Positions 9,056 to 18,860 of a stretch of 64,000 nt of DNA are shown one piece after another; position 1 is the stretch's first letter, and every line of letters starts with the position of its first letter. The position numbers were made by a program, and so were the translations under genes. Source of the stretch: Acidobacteriota bacterium (lineage in GTDB: Bacteria; Actinomycetota; Acidimicrobiia; Acidimicrobiales; RAAP-2); contig JAGWWX010000002.1 of NCBI GenBank assembly GCA_018970215.1, positions 1 to 64,000 of the forward strand. The letters run 5' to 3'. A model generated the notes under the pieces. That model saw only the letters and a list, made by a program, of their open reading frames with translations, did no database searches and was not told the DNA's origin.

Positions 9056-11928
9056 TGTCGATGTTCGAAAGCGCTCACGCCGGACACCTTGCCGCCGACG
9101 TCGAAATTGCGCACGAAGCGGGGTACGCCCGCGGCCATCGACCGAATGCACCCGTCGCCCCCGGGCTCGGCGGTCGTCATATTGTTGATCGATTTAACGA
9201 GAAAATTGGTACACCCATTACTCGAGTCTCACCTTTGTTCGGTGGACCATTCAATGACAGTGGCTACTTGCGGTCGCTATTGGGCAACGCGTATATCGCT
9301 CTGCCAATACTTGCGGCCGTCCTCGGCATCTTGTCGGTCTTTAACACCGGCGGGTTAGCCGTTCCACCGTCACTGACGCTGACTTTGTCTCTGATGGTGA
9401 TCGGAGTTCTCGATGCGTTTGCGGGACTCGTGGGATTTGCCGTCTTTGCACTCGGCGTTATTTTGAGCGGGCATTTCTTCTCTTTGCATTTGCTCACGGC
9501 TCCCGAAGGATCTCAGAGCATCCTGTATGCCTTTACCGGGTTGTTCTCAATTGCACTTCTCTGGTTTATTGCTCCACAATTGGCCGCGAAGATGCGGCCA
9601 ATTGTGGTCGTAGGTGATCAGAAGGGTGTAGCGAGACTCCACCTCATCACTGCGGATCTCTTAGTACTACCTTTCCTGACGATTCTGATTCTCGGCTCAA
9701 TGCCCGCTCTGGCACCGAGCCTGACGGGGGCCTTTAAGCAAGGCCTCGAAGTCAGTATTCAAGAACATCTCAACACAATCAAAATATTTGTGGCTCTGGC
9801 GATGTTTGTTCGAGTTCTTATTGAGCTATTCATTCACCGTCAGTTCGCTCCAGTTGAGCCGACGTACCCCAGTGCTCGTCACCCCTACATCGAACGAACC
9901 TTGAAGATTGGGACGAACATTTTTGCGTTCGTTTTGATTTACGAAGTCATGGGTCTGATGTGGCAGACGGTTGCTGTGTGGATTGCGTATCTCATGACCG
10001 AGAAGATCACGATTCTTGGAGAGCGATTCCTCAAGCCAAGCTCGATTTATCGCTTTGTTCCGAGAAATCTCTTCAAGATTCTGGTTATCTTGATCTTCTC
10101 TCAGTACGCCATGAAGGTATTGAACGGTCGATTTGTGGCCGGTACCGACATTTTGGGTTACCTCGCAATCGCCCTTGCGGTCGTGACGGCCGTCTTTGCA
10201 CTCCTCGAGGGAGCGAATCGAGCGTCGGAGACAGAGGCCCGTGCAGCGGAGGCGCGTGCGACATGGTGGACCCGCACCGCCGGATTCGTTGTGGTGCTCG
10301 CCCTGTTCTTGTTTTCGCAAGATCGCATCCACTTATTTGAGGCGAAACCCTATGCGGAGCCTCATGGAATCTCACTTAGTTTCACAGGCAATACGTACAT
10401 CGCTGATACCGGTAACAATCGGGTCATTCGTATCGGCGTCGATGGCTCTCGCTCAACTCTGGGTGTCAACTTGGACCATCCCACGTCAGTAGCTCCCGAT
10501 CCGTCATCCAGCAAAGAACAGGTCTATATCTCCAACACGGGACGCAATGAACTCCTGCGGGTATCGGTGGGGGCGCAGCAGGCTTTGATACCTGCGCGTT
10601 TCGAGACTCGTTCGTTTGCCATCTCTGATATGCGGCAGAAACCGTTAGGTAATCATCTAAAAGATCCGACAGCCGTGGCCGTCGATACCAAAGGTCGGGT
10701 GTACCTCTGTGACACGGGTAACGGTCGCGTAGTGATGTTCCCGGCTAACGGTGACTCCAGTACTCAGAGTGTTTTTGACGCCGATCTCGAAGAGCCTCGC
10801 GGAGTCTTCACTGACGTATTTGGACATGTTTGGGTGGTTGATTCGGGTACGAAAAAGATCTGGAAGTACACCGTTGATGATGCCGGTCACGCAGTGAGCC
10901 GGACCGAATTTATCCCTGACGTAGATGAGAACGGTCAGCAGATTGAGTTTGACGACCCCACGAGCGTTGCGGTTGACTTAGGGCAAAACGTCTTCGTGGC
11001 CGATGCAGGACATAAGAAGATCTATCAGTTCCAGGCCAATGGAAGAAACGTGGCGGTGGAGGGCGAATTTGACGAGCCGATGTCCCTAGCCGTCAACCTG
11101 TCGGGCCACGCCTACGTGGCCGACGCGCGGACGTCAGAGATTCAGGTCATTACGCCTCTCTACACGCCGCGGCGAATGACGTCAGCGCCCACCGAGCCCG
11201 GTACTGCGGTCGCGTTGGCCGATAACAACACTGCCTATGTCGTCAGTGCGAAGTCGGGCACTCTCGAAAAGCTCACGGATAAGGGTGCGACGACGATTGC
11301 CAGTGGTTTGCGTGCACCACGTGGGGTGGCCGTCAATGCGCTAGGAGAGATCTATGTCTCCGAGAGTGAGACGGGAAAGATATATCGAATTAACGAGCGG
11401 ACCGGCGGAAAGACTGTTATCGCTCAAGGATTGACGGGAGTCGGCGCTCTGTCGGCCGACGGTTACGGTGGTCTCTTCGCGGTGCAGGAAGAGTTCGGCA
11501 ATCTTTTGACGGTGACTCGCGACGGTGTCGTGAAACTGTTGGTGGGCGGTCTCGATCACCCAACTGACTGCATCCAGGACGCGTATGGGTACATCGACGT
11601 CACGCTGGCCGGTCACAAGAAGAGTGACGGCAAAGTCATTCGCTTCGCCCCCGGACAAACAGTGCAGATTGTTCACGACAATCTGCAGCGACCAATTGGA
11701 ATTAGTGCTGACGCCAACGGCAATCTCTTCTACATCGAAGAGGGAACCGATCGCGTATGGGAGTACATGGGCCTCCTCGGTCTGCAGATTGTCTCCGAGC
11801 GCGGCGTGACCACACGTGGGAATCCCTTGGCCTTAGCGTCAGACGGCGACGGCAACGTCTACCTTCTGCAAGACCACCCCAATAGGGTCTATAAGTTCGT
11901 TCTGTCGTATCACGCATCACCGATGTAG
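9055..11928 (+). CDS. Polytopic membrane protein with C-terminal NHL-type beta-propeller
   Basis: Multiple hydrophobic segments in the N-terminal ~400 aa; repeated NHL-like motifs NTYIADTGNNRVIRIG, GRVYLCDTGNGRVVMF, GHVWVVDSGTKKIWKY, NVFVADAGHKKIYQF, GEIYVSESETGKIYRI; start overlaps previous stop (taATG). Confidence 0.8.
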   Translation: MSMFESAHAGHLAADVEIAHEAGYARGHRPNAPVAPGLGGRHIVDRFNEKIGTPITRVSPLFGGPFNDSGYLRSLLGNAYIALPILAAVLGILSVFNTGGLAVPPSLTLTLSLMVIGVLDAFAGLVGFAVFALGVILSGHFFSLHLLTAPEGSQSILYAFTGLFSIALLWFIAPQLAAKMRPIVVVGDQKGVARLHLITADLLVLPFLTILILGSMPALAPSLTGAFKQGLEVSIQEHLNTIKIFVALAMFVRVLIELFIHRQFAPVEPTYPSARHPYIERTLKIGTNIFAFVLIYEVMGLMWQTVAVWIAYLMTEKITILGERFLKPSSIYRFVPRNLFKILVILIFSQYAMKVLNGRFVAGTDILGYLAIALAVVTAVFALLEGANRASETEARAAEARATWWTRTAGFVVVLALFLFSQDRIHLFEAKPYAEPHGISLSFTGNTYIADTGNNRVIRIGVDGSRSTLGVNLDHPTSVAPDPSSSKEQVYISNTGRNELLRVSVGAQQALIPARFETRSFAISDMRQKPLGNHLKDPTAVAVDTKGRVYLCDTGNGRVVMFPANGDSSTQSVFDADLEEPRGVFTDVFGHVWVVDSGTKKIWKYTVDDAGHAVSRTEFIPDVDENGQQIEFDDPTSVAVDLGQNVFVADAGHKKIYQFQANGRNVAVEGEFDEPMSLAVNLSGHAYVADARTSEIQVITPLYTPRRMTSAPTEPGTAVALADNNTAYVVSAKSGTLEKLTDKGATTIASGLRAPRGVAVNALGEIYVSESETGKIYRINERTGGKTVIAQGLTGVGALSADGYGGLFAVQEEFGNLLTVTRDGVVKLLVGGLDHPTDCIQDAYGYIDVTLAGHKKSDGKVIRFAPGQTVQIVHDNLQRPIGISADANGNLFYIEEGTDRVWEYMGLLGLQIVSERGVTTRGNPLALASDGDGNVYLLQDHPNRVYKFVLSYHASPM

Positions 11929-11955
11929 TGCCCCGTTCTCTTCGAAAGTGACACC

Positions 11956-12975
11956 ATGAATCGCCAAGTCTTGCTGCGGCAACGACCGCAGGGTCTCGTT
12001 AGTGCCTCGACAACCGAATGCGTTAACGGGTCGATACCGGAGTGTTCAGAGGGTCAGGCATTAATCCGCGTCGGGTATCTCTCGATTGACCCCACGATCC
12101 GTACGTGGATGGATGATGCACCGGGTTATCTACCGCCGATTGAAATCGGGGCAGTGATCAGGAGCGCCGGAGCCGGCGTCGTGGTCGAGTCGCACACTTC
12201 GAGGTACAACGTGGGTGACATTGTCATCGGCATGACGGGATGGCAAGAGTGGTGCCTCGCCACTGAAGAGAATAAGTTTTCCGTCGTTCCTCGCGGCATG
12301 GGGTTGGACTTACCAACGGTCATGAATGTTCTGGGTGTGACGGGGATAACCGCGTGGTTTGGAATGACCGACGTCGGGCAGTTGGCCGACGGTGATGTGG
12401 TTGTCGTGTCGGGCGCCGCAGGCGCGACGGGCTCCGTGGCGGGACAAGTGGCCAAAGCTCGCGGCGCCTCTCTGGTCGTGGGTATTGCCGGCGGACCCGA
12501 GAAGTGCACCGAAGTCGTCGAACGGTTCGGATTTGATGCGTGTTTGGACTATCGAGAGCCACACCTCGCTCGCCGGTTACGTGAGATCTGCCCGCGTGGC
12601 GTTGACGTGTACTTCGACAACGTGGGTGGCGAAATTCTTGATGCGGTCTTGCTGAATATTGCCATGAACGGTCGGATTGTTCTGTGCGGCGCCATTTCGC
12701 AGTACAACGACGCGGGCGGCTTTGGCCTGAAGAATCACACCATGATGATTATGCGACGGGCGAGCATGAAAGGATTTATCGTTCTCGACTACGCATCCCG
12801 CTACGCCGAGGCTCAACTCGAACTCGGGGCCATGGTTCTTAACGGTCAACTGGAGCACGCGGAACACCTCGTCGAGGGCCTCGAGAATGCCCCGCAAGCC
12901 CTCAACCTGCTGTTTTCAGGCGGGAATCACGGCAAGACATTGGTCGTCGTTGATTCATCGGTTGCACTGACGTAA
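11956..12975 (+). CDS. NADP-dependent oxidoreductase, zinc-independent MDR family (CurA/leukotriene B4 dehydrogenase-like)
   Basis: YLSIDPTIRTWM, VVVSGAAGATGSVAGQVAKARGA, DVYFDNVGGEILDAVL, RIVLCGAISQYN. Confidence 0.85.
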   Translation: MNRQVLLRQRPQGLVSASTTECVNGSIPECSEGQALIRVGYLSIDPTIRTWMDDAPGYLPPIEIGAVIRSAGAGVVVESHTSRYNVGDIVIGMTGWQEWCLATEENKFSVVPRGMGLDLPTVMNVLGVTGITAWFGMTDVGQLADGDVVVVSGAAGATGSVAGQVAKARGASLVVGIAGGPEKCTEVVERFGFDACLDYREPHLARRLREICPRGVDVYFDNVGGEILDAVLLNIAMNGRIVLCGAISQYNDAGGFGLKNHTMMIMRRASMKGFIVLDYASRYAEAQLELGAMVLNGQLEHAEHLVEGLENAPQALNLLFSGGNHGKTLVVVDSSVALT

Positions 12976-12978
12976 CTC

Positions 12979-14199
12979 GTGCGATCAGATCGAAAAACAC
13001 ACGCGATTATGGTCGCCGTGGCCGTGGCTGCCGCATTCGGTCAGTTTGGGGCCATCTCCTCACTTGGCGATGTTGCCAAGCACTTCGCGCACTTTCACGA
13101 GACTCGTTCCCTGCAGTCACAAGTGGGAATATCAACCACCATGCTTGGAACGGGACTGGCGGCCTTGCGACTGGCGTCACTGGCCGCATTGCCCCTCAGC
13201 GCTCTGGCTGACCGACACGGTCGAACGCGAATTCTTCGTCGTATTGTGACCCTCGGACTGTTGTTCACCGCGCTGGCGGCTTTCAGCCCCGGCTACTGGT
13301 GGTTCGTTTTCCTTTTCGCCTGTGCACGTCCGCTCCTGAGTGCCACCAACTCTCTCATTCAGGTGATTGTCACCGAGACCAGCTCTGATCGCAATCGAGT
13401 ACATCGTCTGGCGTGGTTGGCGGCCGGCGCGGGGCTGGGGGCGGGGCTATCTGCCGTACTCCACGGCATCGTTCGAGGTGAAAACTCTTTCCGCATTCTC
13501 TTTGCTCTCGCGTTGATTCCCGCAATAGTTCTGTGGCCAACGCTACGAAATGTTCTCGAGACTCACCGTCGCGAGAACAGTGAATCTTTGCCACGACTCG
13601 GTACGGTGAGCGCAGAGTTCCGAGGACGTCTACTCGTTCTTGCCATACTCGCCGTCGTAGTGGCCCTCGTGACGGGACCGGCCAATAGTTTCGCCTTTGT
13701 GTATGGGGAGCGTGTTCTTCATATCCCACCGAGCCGTGTGGCCGTTGTCGTCGCGTCATCGTCTCTTCTCGGACTCGCTGGTCTGGTGGCGAGCCGGTGG
13801 AGCGCGGAGAGATTTGGCCGCCGTCACACGGTGGTTGTGGGTGCCTTCGCCACGGCCGCCACGTCGACGTTGGCGTACTTCGGCGGCGAAACACTCTTCA
13901 CGACCGGCTACCTGTTGGGTGTGGCCGCTGCGGCCTTTCTCGCGCCCGCTGCGAGCGCGTTGACGACTGAGTCCTTCCCTCGCGCGTATCGTGCGACGGC
14001 GGCAGGGTGGGTTGTCGTCAGTGGCGTTGCGGGGGCGACACTGGGGCTCTTTATATTTGGCGCCGTCGGCGACGCAGTGAACACCTTCGGGCCATCGGCG
14101 TTGCGTATTCCTAGTCTCGTGACCTTCTTGCCGTTCCTGCCACTTGTCCTTTTGGTCTACCGATTGCCCGAAACGCGCGACTCGTCACTGATGGATTAA
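12979..14199 (+). CDS. MFS transporter
   Basis: Hydrophobic throughout; ADRHGRTRILRRIVTLGLL loop motif; GTG start 3 bp after previous stop. Confidence 0.8.
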   Translation: MRSDRKTHAIMVAVAVAAAFGQFGAISSLGDVAKHFAHFHETRSLQSQVGISTTMLGTGLAALRLASLAALPLSALADRHGRTRILRRIVTLGLLFTALAAFSPGYWWFVFLFACARPLLSATNSLIQVIVTETSSDRNRVHRLAWLAAGAGLGAGLSAVLHGIVRGENSFRILFALALIPAIVLWPTLRNVLETHRRENSESLPRLGTVSAEFRGRLLVLAILAVVVALVTGPANSFAFVYGERVLHIPPSRVAVVVASSSLLGLAGLVASRWSAERFGRRHTVVVGAFATAATSTLAYFGGETLFTTGYLLGVAAAAFLAPAASALTTESFPRAYRATAAGWVVVSGVAGATLGLFIFGAVGDAVNTFGPSALRIPSLVTFLPFLPLVLLVYRLPETRDSSLMD

Positions 14200-14990
14200 G
14201 CCTCGAGGTTGACAACGAGGGCGCGGTGATCACTTCCAGTCACGGTTGAACTTGTGTCCCCGACGCTCCACGGTCCCCGCAACAAGATGTGATCAATCTG
14301 CGAGTGTGGTCGCCACGCCGGCCACGTTTTGCGTCGCACGGCGCTCCGCCAACCCGGAAGGACGGTACGAAGGAGAGGTCGCCAACAGTTGAAATCACCC
14401 GCGAGTATGACCCTGCGACCGTGAAGCTGAAGGCGTAGCTGTTGGCTGAGATGACGATAGTGACGTAACGAACCGTGACTGAGGTGGGGGCCGTGGACCG
14501 CGATGACGGTGAACAGTTCGCCGTCATCTCCCCGGAGATCGGCCATAAGGACGCTGCGTCGAACCTTGTCGCGACGAAGTTGCGGAACGGGGAGCCGTTC
14601 CACGCGATCTACTGCGTAACGAGTAAAGATGCCGAATCCCCAGTCACCGTCGTCCCCACCGGGACGGTGGTCGTACTCCCGCTGTCGTCGAGCCGAGAGT
14701 GGACGCTGTGACGAAAAGTAGAGACCCTCATCGCCCGTGAGGAGCCCAAGGCGAGGTTCCCAGCCCGCCCCAGGACGCCCTTCGCGAAATCGCCGCGCTC
14801 GACCAAGCGGCTCAAATCCGACGCAGGTGAGACCGGAGGACTCGATGCGGCTGACGTGGTCCTCGCTACTTCGCCACAGCTCTTGGACGAAGAGTAGGTC
14901 GGGCTGGAGCGCCAGAACACATTTCAGCGCGTCGGTGGGACGTCCGTAGCCATCCACGTCGGCGTGGATATTGGCCGTCACAACGCGCAC
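14196..14990 (-). CDS. Endonuclease/exonuclease/phosphatase family protein
   Basis: RVVTANIH..., QPDLLFVQEL, VIAVHGPH, ILAGDFNCW, SQIDHILLRG, TGSDHRALVVNLE. Confidence 0.85.
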   Translation of the reverse strand: MRVVTANIHADVDGYGRPTDALKCVLALQPDLLFVQELWRSSEDHVSRIESSGLTCVGFEPLGRARRFREGRPGAGWEPRLGLLTGDEGLYFSSQRPLSARRQREYDHRPGGDDGDWGFGIFTRYAVDRVERLPVPQLRRDKVRRSVLMADLRGDDGELFTVIAVHGPHLSHGSLRHYRHLSQQLRLQLHGRRVILAGDFNCWRPLLRTVLPGWRSAVRRKTWPAWRPHSQIDHILLRGPWSVGDTSSTVTGSDHRALVVNLEA

Positions 14991-15020
14991 TATCTCACCC
15001 TACGCCCGTGAACGAGCACG

Positions 15021-15845
15021 TTGTGGCAATCTTGTTACGTGGACTCTGTGGGATCAACGTTTGGACACCGACTGTGGTGGGTCGACGCCTTTACTGACGA
15101 TTCCGCGCGTGGTAATCCGGCGGTGGTCGTTCTTCTTGAGCGTCCGATGTCTGATAGCGAACTCCAGCAGATTGCCTTTGAGCTCGGTGTTTCCGAAACT
15201 GCGTTTGTACGTCGGGTAGGTGACACCTGGCAACTCCGGTGGTTTACCCCCACCGTTGAGGTAGAACTCTGCGGTCACGCCACGTTGGCCACCTTGCACG
15301 TACTTCTTACTGAACTTGGAGTCCCCGGCGGCGAGTTCTACTTTCACACCCGAGCCGGCACACTGTCGGGTCGGCGCCTCGGACAAGGACTTCTTGCCGT
15401 GGATCTTCCCCGTCAGCATCTCGAGCCGCTAGAGACGTCGATTCTCAATGGTGCGCTTGGTGATGTCAGCGAGGTGTACGCCGCGGGCGCCCAAAGCGTC
15501 GTCGCGGTCGTGAAGGACTATGACACGCTGTGTGGTCTTCTCGTCGATCCGATGTCGCTTTTCTTGGTACCCGGCTCGCTGGTCATCGCCGTGTGCGAAG
15601 GTGCGCCACAGGCCGACGTGGCAATCCGAGTTTTCGCGCCACGCTTGGGAGTGGCGGAAGATCCCGTGACCGGCTCTGCCCTGTGCGCCGTGGCGCCGTG
15701 GTGGGCAAGCCGAACGGGCATGCCGACCGTATCGGTCCGTCAGGCGTCGGCCCGAGGGGGGATGATGTACGCGCGTCTTTTCGAGAAAAATGTGGAAGTC
15801 GCGGGCTACGCCCGTACCTTCTTCGGCGGAGATCTCCGCGCGTAA
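15021..15845 (+). CDS. PhzF family phenazine biosynthesis/isomerase-like protein
   Basis: VDAFTDDSARGNPAVVVLL, LGVSETAFV, RWFTPTVEVELCGHATLATLHVL, EDPVTGSALCAVAPWW; exact start uncertain. Confidence 0.85.
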   Translation: MWQSCYVDSVGSTFGHRLWWVDAFTDDSARGNPAVVVLLERPMSDSELQQIAFELGVSETAFVRRVGDTWQLRWFTPTVEVELCGHATLATLHVLLTELGVPGGEFYFHTRAGTLSGRRLGQGLLAVDLPRQHLEPLETSILNGALGDVSEVYAAGAQSVVAVVKDYDTLCGLLVDPMSLFLVPGSLVIAVCEGAPQADVAIRVFAPRLGVAEDPVTGSALCAVAPWWASRTGMPTVSVRQASARGGMMYARLFEKNVEVAGYARTFFGGDLRA

Positions 15846-15865
15846 ATTCCTGCGAAACTGACCCT

Positions 15866-16582
15866 GTGGAACCACTCCAAGGTCTTCGAGAGCTTGCGAC
15901 TATCGATCGCTCGATGGCCGAGCTTTTGTACCAACGTGAGCACCTGCCAGAGCACGACGAGTTGCGGGACATTGACAGCCACGTTGCATCCCTCGGAAAA
16001 GAGTTTGGAGAAATAGATGTCGTTCGACGACCATTGAAAGAGCGTCGCGACGAAATTGAGTCGATAGTGCACCAACAACGCGACCGTCGTGACGAACTCG
16101 CAAAACGACTCGCTGTCGCAACGGGTGGCGGCAAAGAGCTAGAAGCGATGGCGGGAGAGATTGCACATCTTGACGCGAGTATCGACACTTTAGAAACTGA
16201 AGAGCTTGAAATTATGTTGCAACTTGAGCCACTTGACGAATCGGTTCAACGTATTAAACGCGACGCCGCAGCAGCGTCGCAGCGTCGCGAGTCACTGGGT
16301 GCGGAGATTACCGACGCTCAAACGAGATGCACCACGGATATCGCTGCGCTCCAGGCGACACGTGGGGAAATTGTTTCGTACATTCCTGACTCGGTCGTTC
16401 GTCTCTACCAGCAGATTCTGGCCAAGGTCCACGACGTCGCTGCCGTCGAGCTGGTTGACGGTGTGTGTGGTGGCTGCCGGATTGCCGGGGTAGCGATGGA
16501 TATTGGCCGTTGGCGATCGTCGAATCTCGACAGTCTGGTGACCTGTCCGGAATGCACCCGTATTTGGATTCCGGCGTCGTGA
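15866..16582 (+). CDS. Coiled-coil protein with C4-type zinc ribbon
   Basis: GTG start at 15866 (ORF trimmed from 15530, which overlaps phzF); heptad-like coiled coil; C-terminal CGGC...CPEC. Confidence 0.75.
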   Translation: MEPLQGLRELATIDRSMAELLYQREHLPEHDELRDIDSHVASLGKEFGEIDVVRRPLKERRDEIESIVHQQRDRRDELAKRLAVATGGGKELEAMAGEIAHLDASIDTLETEELEIMLQLEPLDESVQRIKRDAAAASQRRESLGAEITDAQTRCTTDIAALQATRGEIVSYIPDSVVRLYQQILAKVHDVAAVELVDGVCGGCRIAGVAMDIGRWRSSNLDSLVTCPECTRIWIPAS

Positions 16583-17163
16583 TCTTGCTTATCCGCCATG
16601 GTCAGTCGACGGCAAATCGTGATGGGCTCCTCGTGGGTCGTAGTGACGTCGAACTGACGGAGGTTGGTGAGTCGCAGGCGCAGGCTCTCGTGGGCCGTTT
16701 GGGCACTGTCCGTGTGGCTCTCACGTCCCCGTTGAGGAGGGCAGTACGCACCGCCGAACTCGCTCTACCTGGCGCGGAAATTACTGAAGAACCTGCATTT
16801 ATAGAAATGCACTACGGGGAACTCGAAGGCCAGCCACTCGCACAGGTGGGACGGGTCACGTGGCAGTCATTACAAGAAAATCACGAGTGGCGAGTTCCCG
16901 GAGGAGAATCCATGGCCGACGTCGATTCTCGTGTCCACGGTCGACTGAATGAAATTTTTCGTGACACGGCCACTCTTGTGGCGAGTCCCGACGAGCACCT
17001 CGCGATCTTCTCTCACGTATCTCCCGTGAAGTCAGCGGTGGCGTGGGCGCTCGGTGTTCACGGGGGCGTAGCGTGGCGGCTTCGCCTCGATAATGCGACC
17101 GTGACTGCCATTGGGGCGGTGGGGGACAGACCGACACTCTTGAGGTACAACGAGCGGCGCTGA
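16579..17163 (+). CDS. Histidine phosphatase (phosphoglycerate mutase-like) family protein
   Basis: LLIRHGQSTANRDGLLVGRSDVELTEVG, EMHYGELEG, IFSHVSPVKSAVAWALG; GTG start overlaps the previous stop (GTGA). Confidence 0.85.
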   Translation: MILLIRHGQSTANRDGLLVGRSDVELTEVGESQAQALVGRLGTVRVALTSPLRRAVRTAELALPGAEITEEPAFIEMHYGELEGQPLAQVGRVTWQSLQENHEWRVPGGESMADVDSRVHGRLNEIFRDTATLVASPDEHLAIFSHVSPVKSAVAWALGVHGGVAWRLRLDNATVTAIGAVGDRPTLLRYNERR

Positions 17164-17181
17164 GGCGGCCAAACTAGGGGC

Positions 17182-17802
17182 ATGAATGACGCCATCCCTA
17201 CTCATCGAAGAACCATTGTCATTGAGTCGTTTGACTCGGATGAATCTTTCGAGATTGTCGCTTCACTGCAAGACGAACGACCGTGGGCCGATGGCGAAGA
17301 TTTGGTGAGCGACGTTCATCGGATGTCACTTCGAATGTTGATTGACCGTGCCACGCTCACGGTCACGGACGTGAACGCCAGCATGGAACGTACACCTCAT
17401 GCGGAGTGCACCGCGATTGAACCTGCGTTTCGTTCACTCATCGGCGTGTCCGTTACGCGAGGATTTAATAAGGAAGTTTCCGAACGAGTGGGTCGCCAGC
17501 GCGGTTGCACCCACTTAGATTTTTTGGCGAAAGCCATTGGGCCCGCCGTGATTCAGACGATGGCCTCAGCCTCATCCCGGCGGGCTGGACTCGCGGGGAT
17601 TGGACGCACCGTGAGCCAAGACACAGGCGGATGGTTACGCAATACCTGTCATCTCTGGGCGGAGGGCGGAATTGGCCTCACGAAAATCTCGGAAGGGTGG
17701 CGACCGGGTGTCGACGGCTACCCCGCTCGCTCGCTCGTTGAGATGCGACGGCGTCGAGCGTCTTCAGTGAGCTTCGATGAAGTTGACGAGGACCGTGCCT
17801 AA
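17182..17802 (+). CDS. DUF2889-like conserved hypothetical protein
   Basis: RTIVIESFDSDESFEIVASLQDERPW, HRMSLRMLID, GCTHLDFLAKAIGPAVIQTM. Confidence 0.6.
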   Translation: MNDAIPTHRRTIVIESFDSDESFEIVASLQDERPWADGEDLVSDVHRMSLRMLIDRATLTVTDVNASMERTPHAECTAIEPAFRSLIGVSVTRGFNKEVSERVGRQRGCTHLDFLAKAIGPAVIQTMASASSRRAGLAGIGRTVSQDTGGWLRNTCHLWAEGGIGLTKISEGWRPGVDGYPARSLVEMRRRRASSVSFDEVDEDRA

Positions 17803-18678
17803 TTGACGACCTTCGTCTTCTTGTAAAAAGTGACCTCCGCCCACAATCGTCGTGTGCGTTACGTTGGCCGTGCCCGGTACCTCACGAAGAAACTTCTTGT
17901 CGGCTCCCGCGGTGACGGGATCTTTGTCTGAATAACACGTCAAGAAAGGCTTTTGCCACGCCCGTAGGACCTCCCACGCCGCTAACTGGTCGTCGTGGGC
18001 GGGATCGTCGGGTCGTGTCGGGACCAAAGTGGGAAGAATCCGCGCCGATTCCTTATACGACTCGTCGGGGAACGGGGCGTCGTAGCCCGCAATGATTTCA
18101 GCGGTAGGACGTACGGCGCAACCACCGGCACAGATTGCCCCAATGGGCATTTCGGGTACCGTTTGAGAAAACTCCTGCCACGCGAGGAACGCTTCGGAGA
18201 TCTTTTCTTCGCCCGTTGGTAGCCCGCCATTCCCGATGGCAATTCGAATGAAACGTTCTGGGGCAAGCGCGACAAGTCGAAGACCAACGAGTGATCCCCA
18301 GTCCTGACCAAAGAATGTGATGTCTCTGAGGTCCAGTCGGTCAAACAACGCCTCACGTGCCCATTCCACTAGTCGGGCGTAGGACACGTCGCTCCGGAGT
18401 GCCGGCTTATCGCTTCGACCAAAGCCAATCAGGTCGGGAGCCACGACGCGATGTCCCGCGTCCAGGAGCACCGGAATAACTTTCCGATATAGGAACGACC
18501 ATGTCGGTTCGCCGTGGAGGAGGAGAACTGTTTCACGGGCATCGCGGGGTCCCTCATCGAGATACGCCATTCGAAGTGGATCGCCACCGGTGGGATCGGC
18601 AACGTCCACGTACTGCGGTGTGTAGGGAAAGTCCGGCAAGCTGGCGAAACGTTCGTCGGGGGTACGGAGTCGGTCCAT
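17764..18678 (-). CDS. Haloalkane dehalogenase-like alpha/beta hydrolase
   Basis: MAYLDEGP, LLLHGEPTWSFLYRKVIPVL, RVVAPDLIGFGRSDKP, FFGQDWGSLVGLRL, GGHFLQEDEG: HGEPTWS and GQDWGS typical of haloalkane dehalogenases. Confidence 0.8.
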   Translation of the reverse strand: MDRLRTPDERFASLPDFPYTPQYVDVADPTGGDPLRMAYLDEGPRDARETVLLLHGEPTWSFLYRKVIPVLLDAGHRVVAPDLIGFGRSDKPALRSDVSYARLVEWAREALFDRLDLRDITFFGQDWGSLVGLRLVALAPERFIRIAIGNGGLPTGEEKISEAFLAWQEFSQTVPEMPIGAICAGGCAVRPTAEIIAGYDAPFPDESYKESARILPTLVPTRPDDPAHDDQLAAWEVLRAWQKPFLTCYSDKDPVTAGADKKFLREVPGTANVTHTTIVGGGHFLQEDEGRQLGTVLVNFIEAH

Positions 18679-18720
18679 TGTTCTCCTTGAACTCGGAATG
18701 TGAGCCTAGAAGAAACATCA

Positions 18721-18751
18721 AGGGCCGCACTACCTGTGGCAGTGCGGCCCT
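18721..18751 (-). terminator. Probable intrinsic-type terminator hairpin downstream of the ABC genes
   Basis: 10-bp perfect stem AGGGCCGCAC/GTGCGGCCCT (18721-18730 with 18742-18751); on the minus strand followed by TGATGTTTCTTCT; lies between stop at 18861 and start at 18678. Confidence 0.55.
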
Positions 18752-18860
18752 GATGTACTGGCCCCCCCAGCCAATGCGAGAGAGATTAGTGAGTTCGTGG
18801 AGGAACCTGCCACTTGGAATGGGCTAATTGGCTCGCCGTGCGAGTGATGTTTTTCACAAA

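Noticed and set aside
7911-9188. 425-aa plus-strand ORF and long minus-strand ORFs (e.g. 7291-7863, 7966-8619, 8710-9039)
   Set aside because: Shadow frames of the low-complexity repeats; translations are periodic products ([16 protein letters not shown]) of the same repeats.
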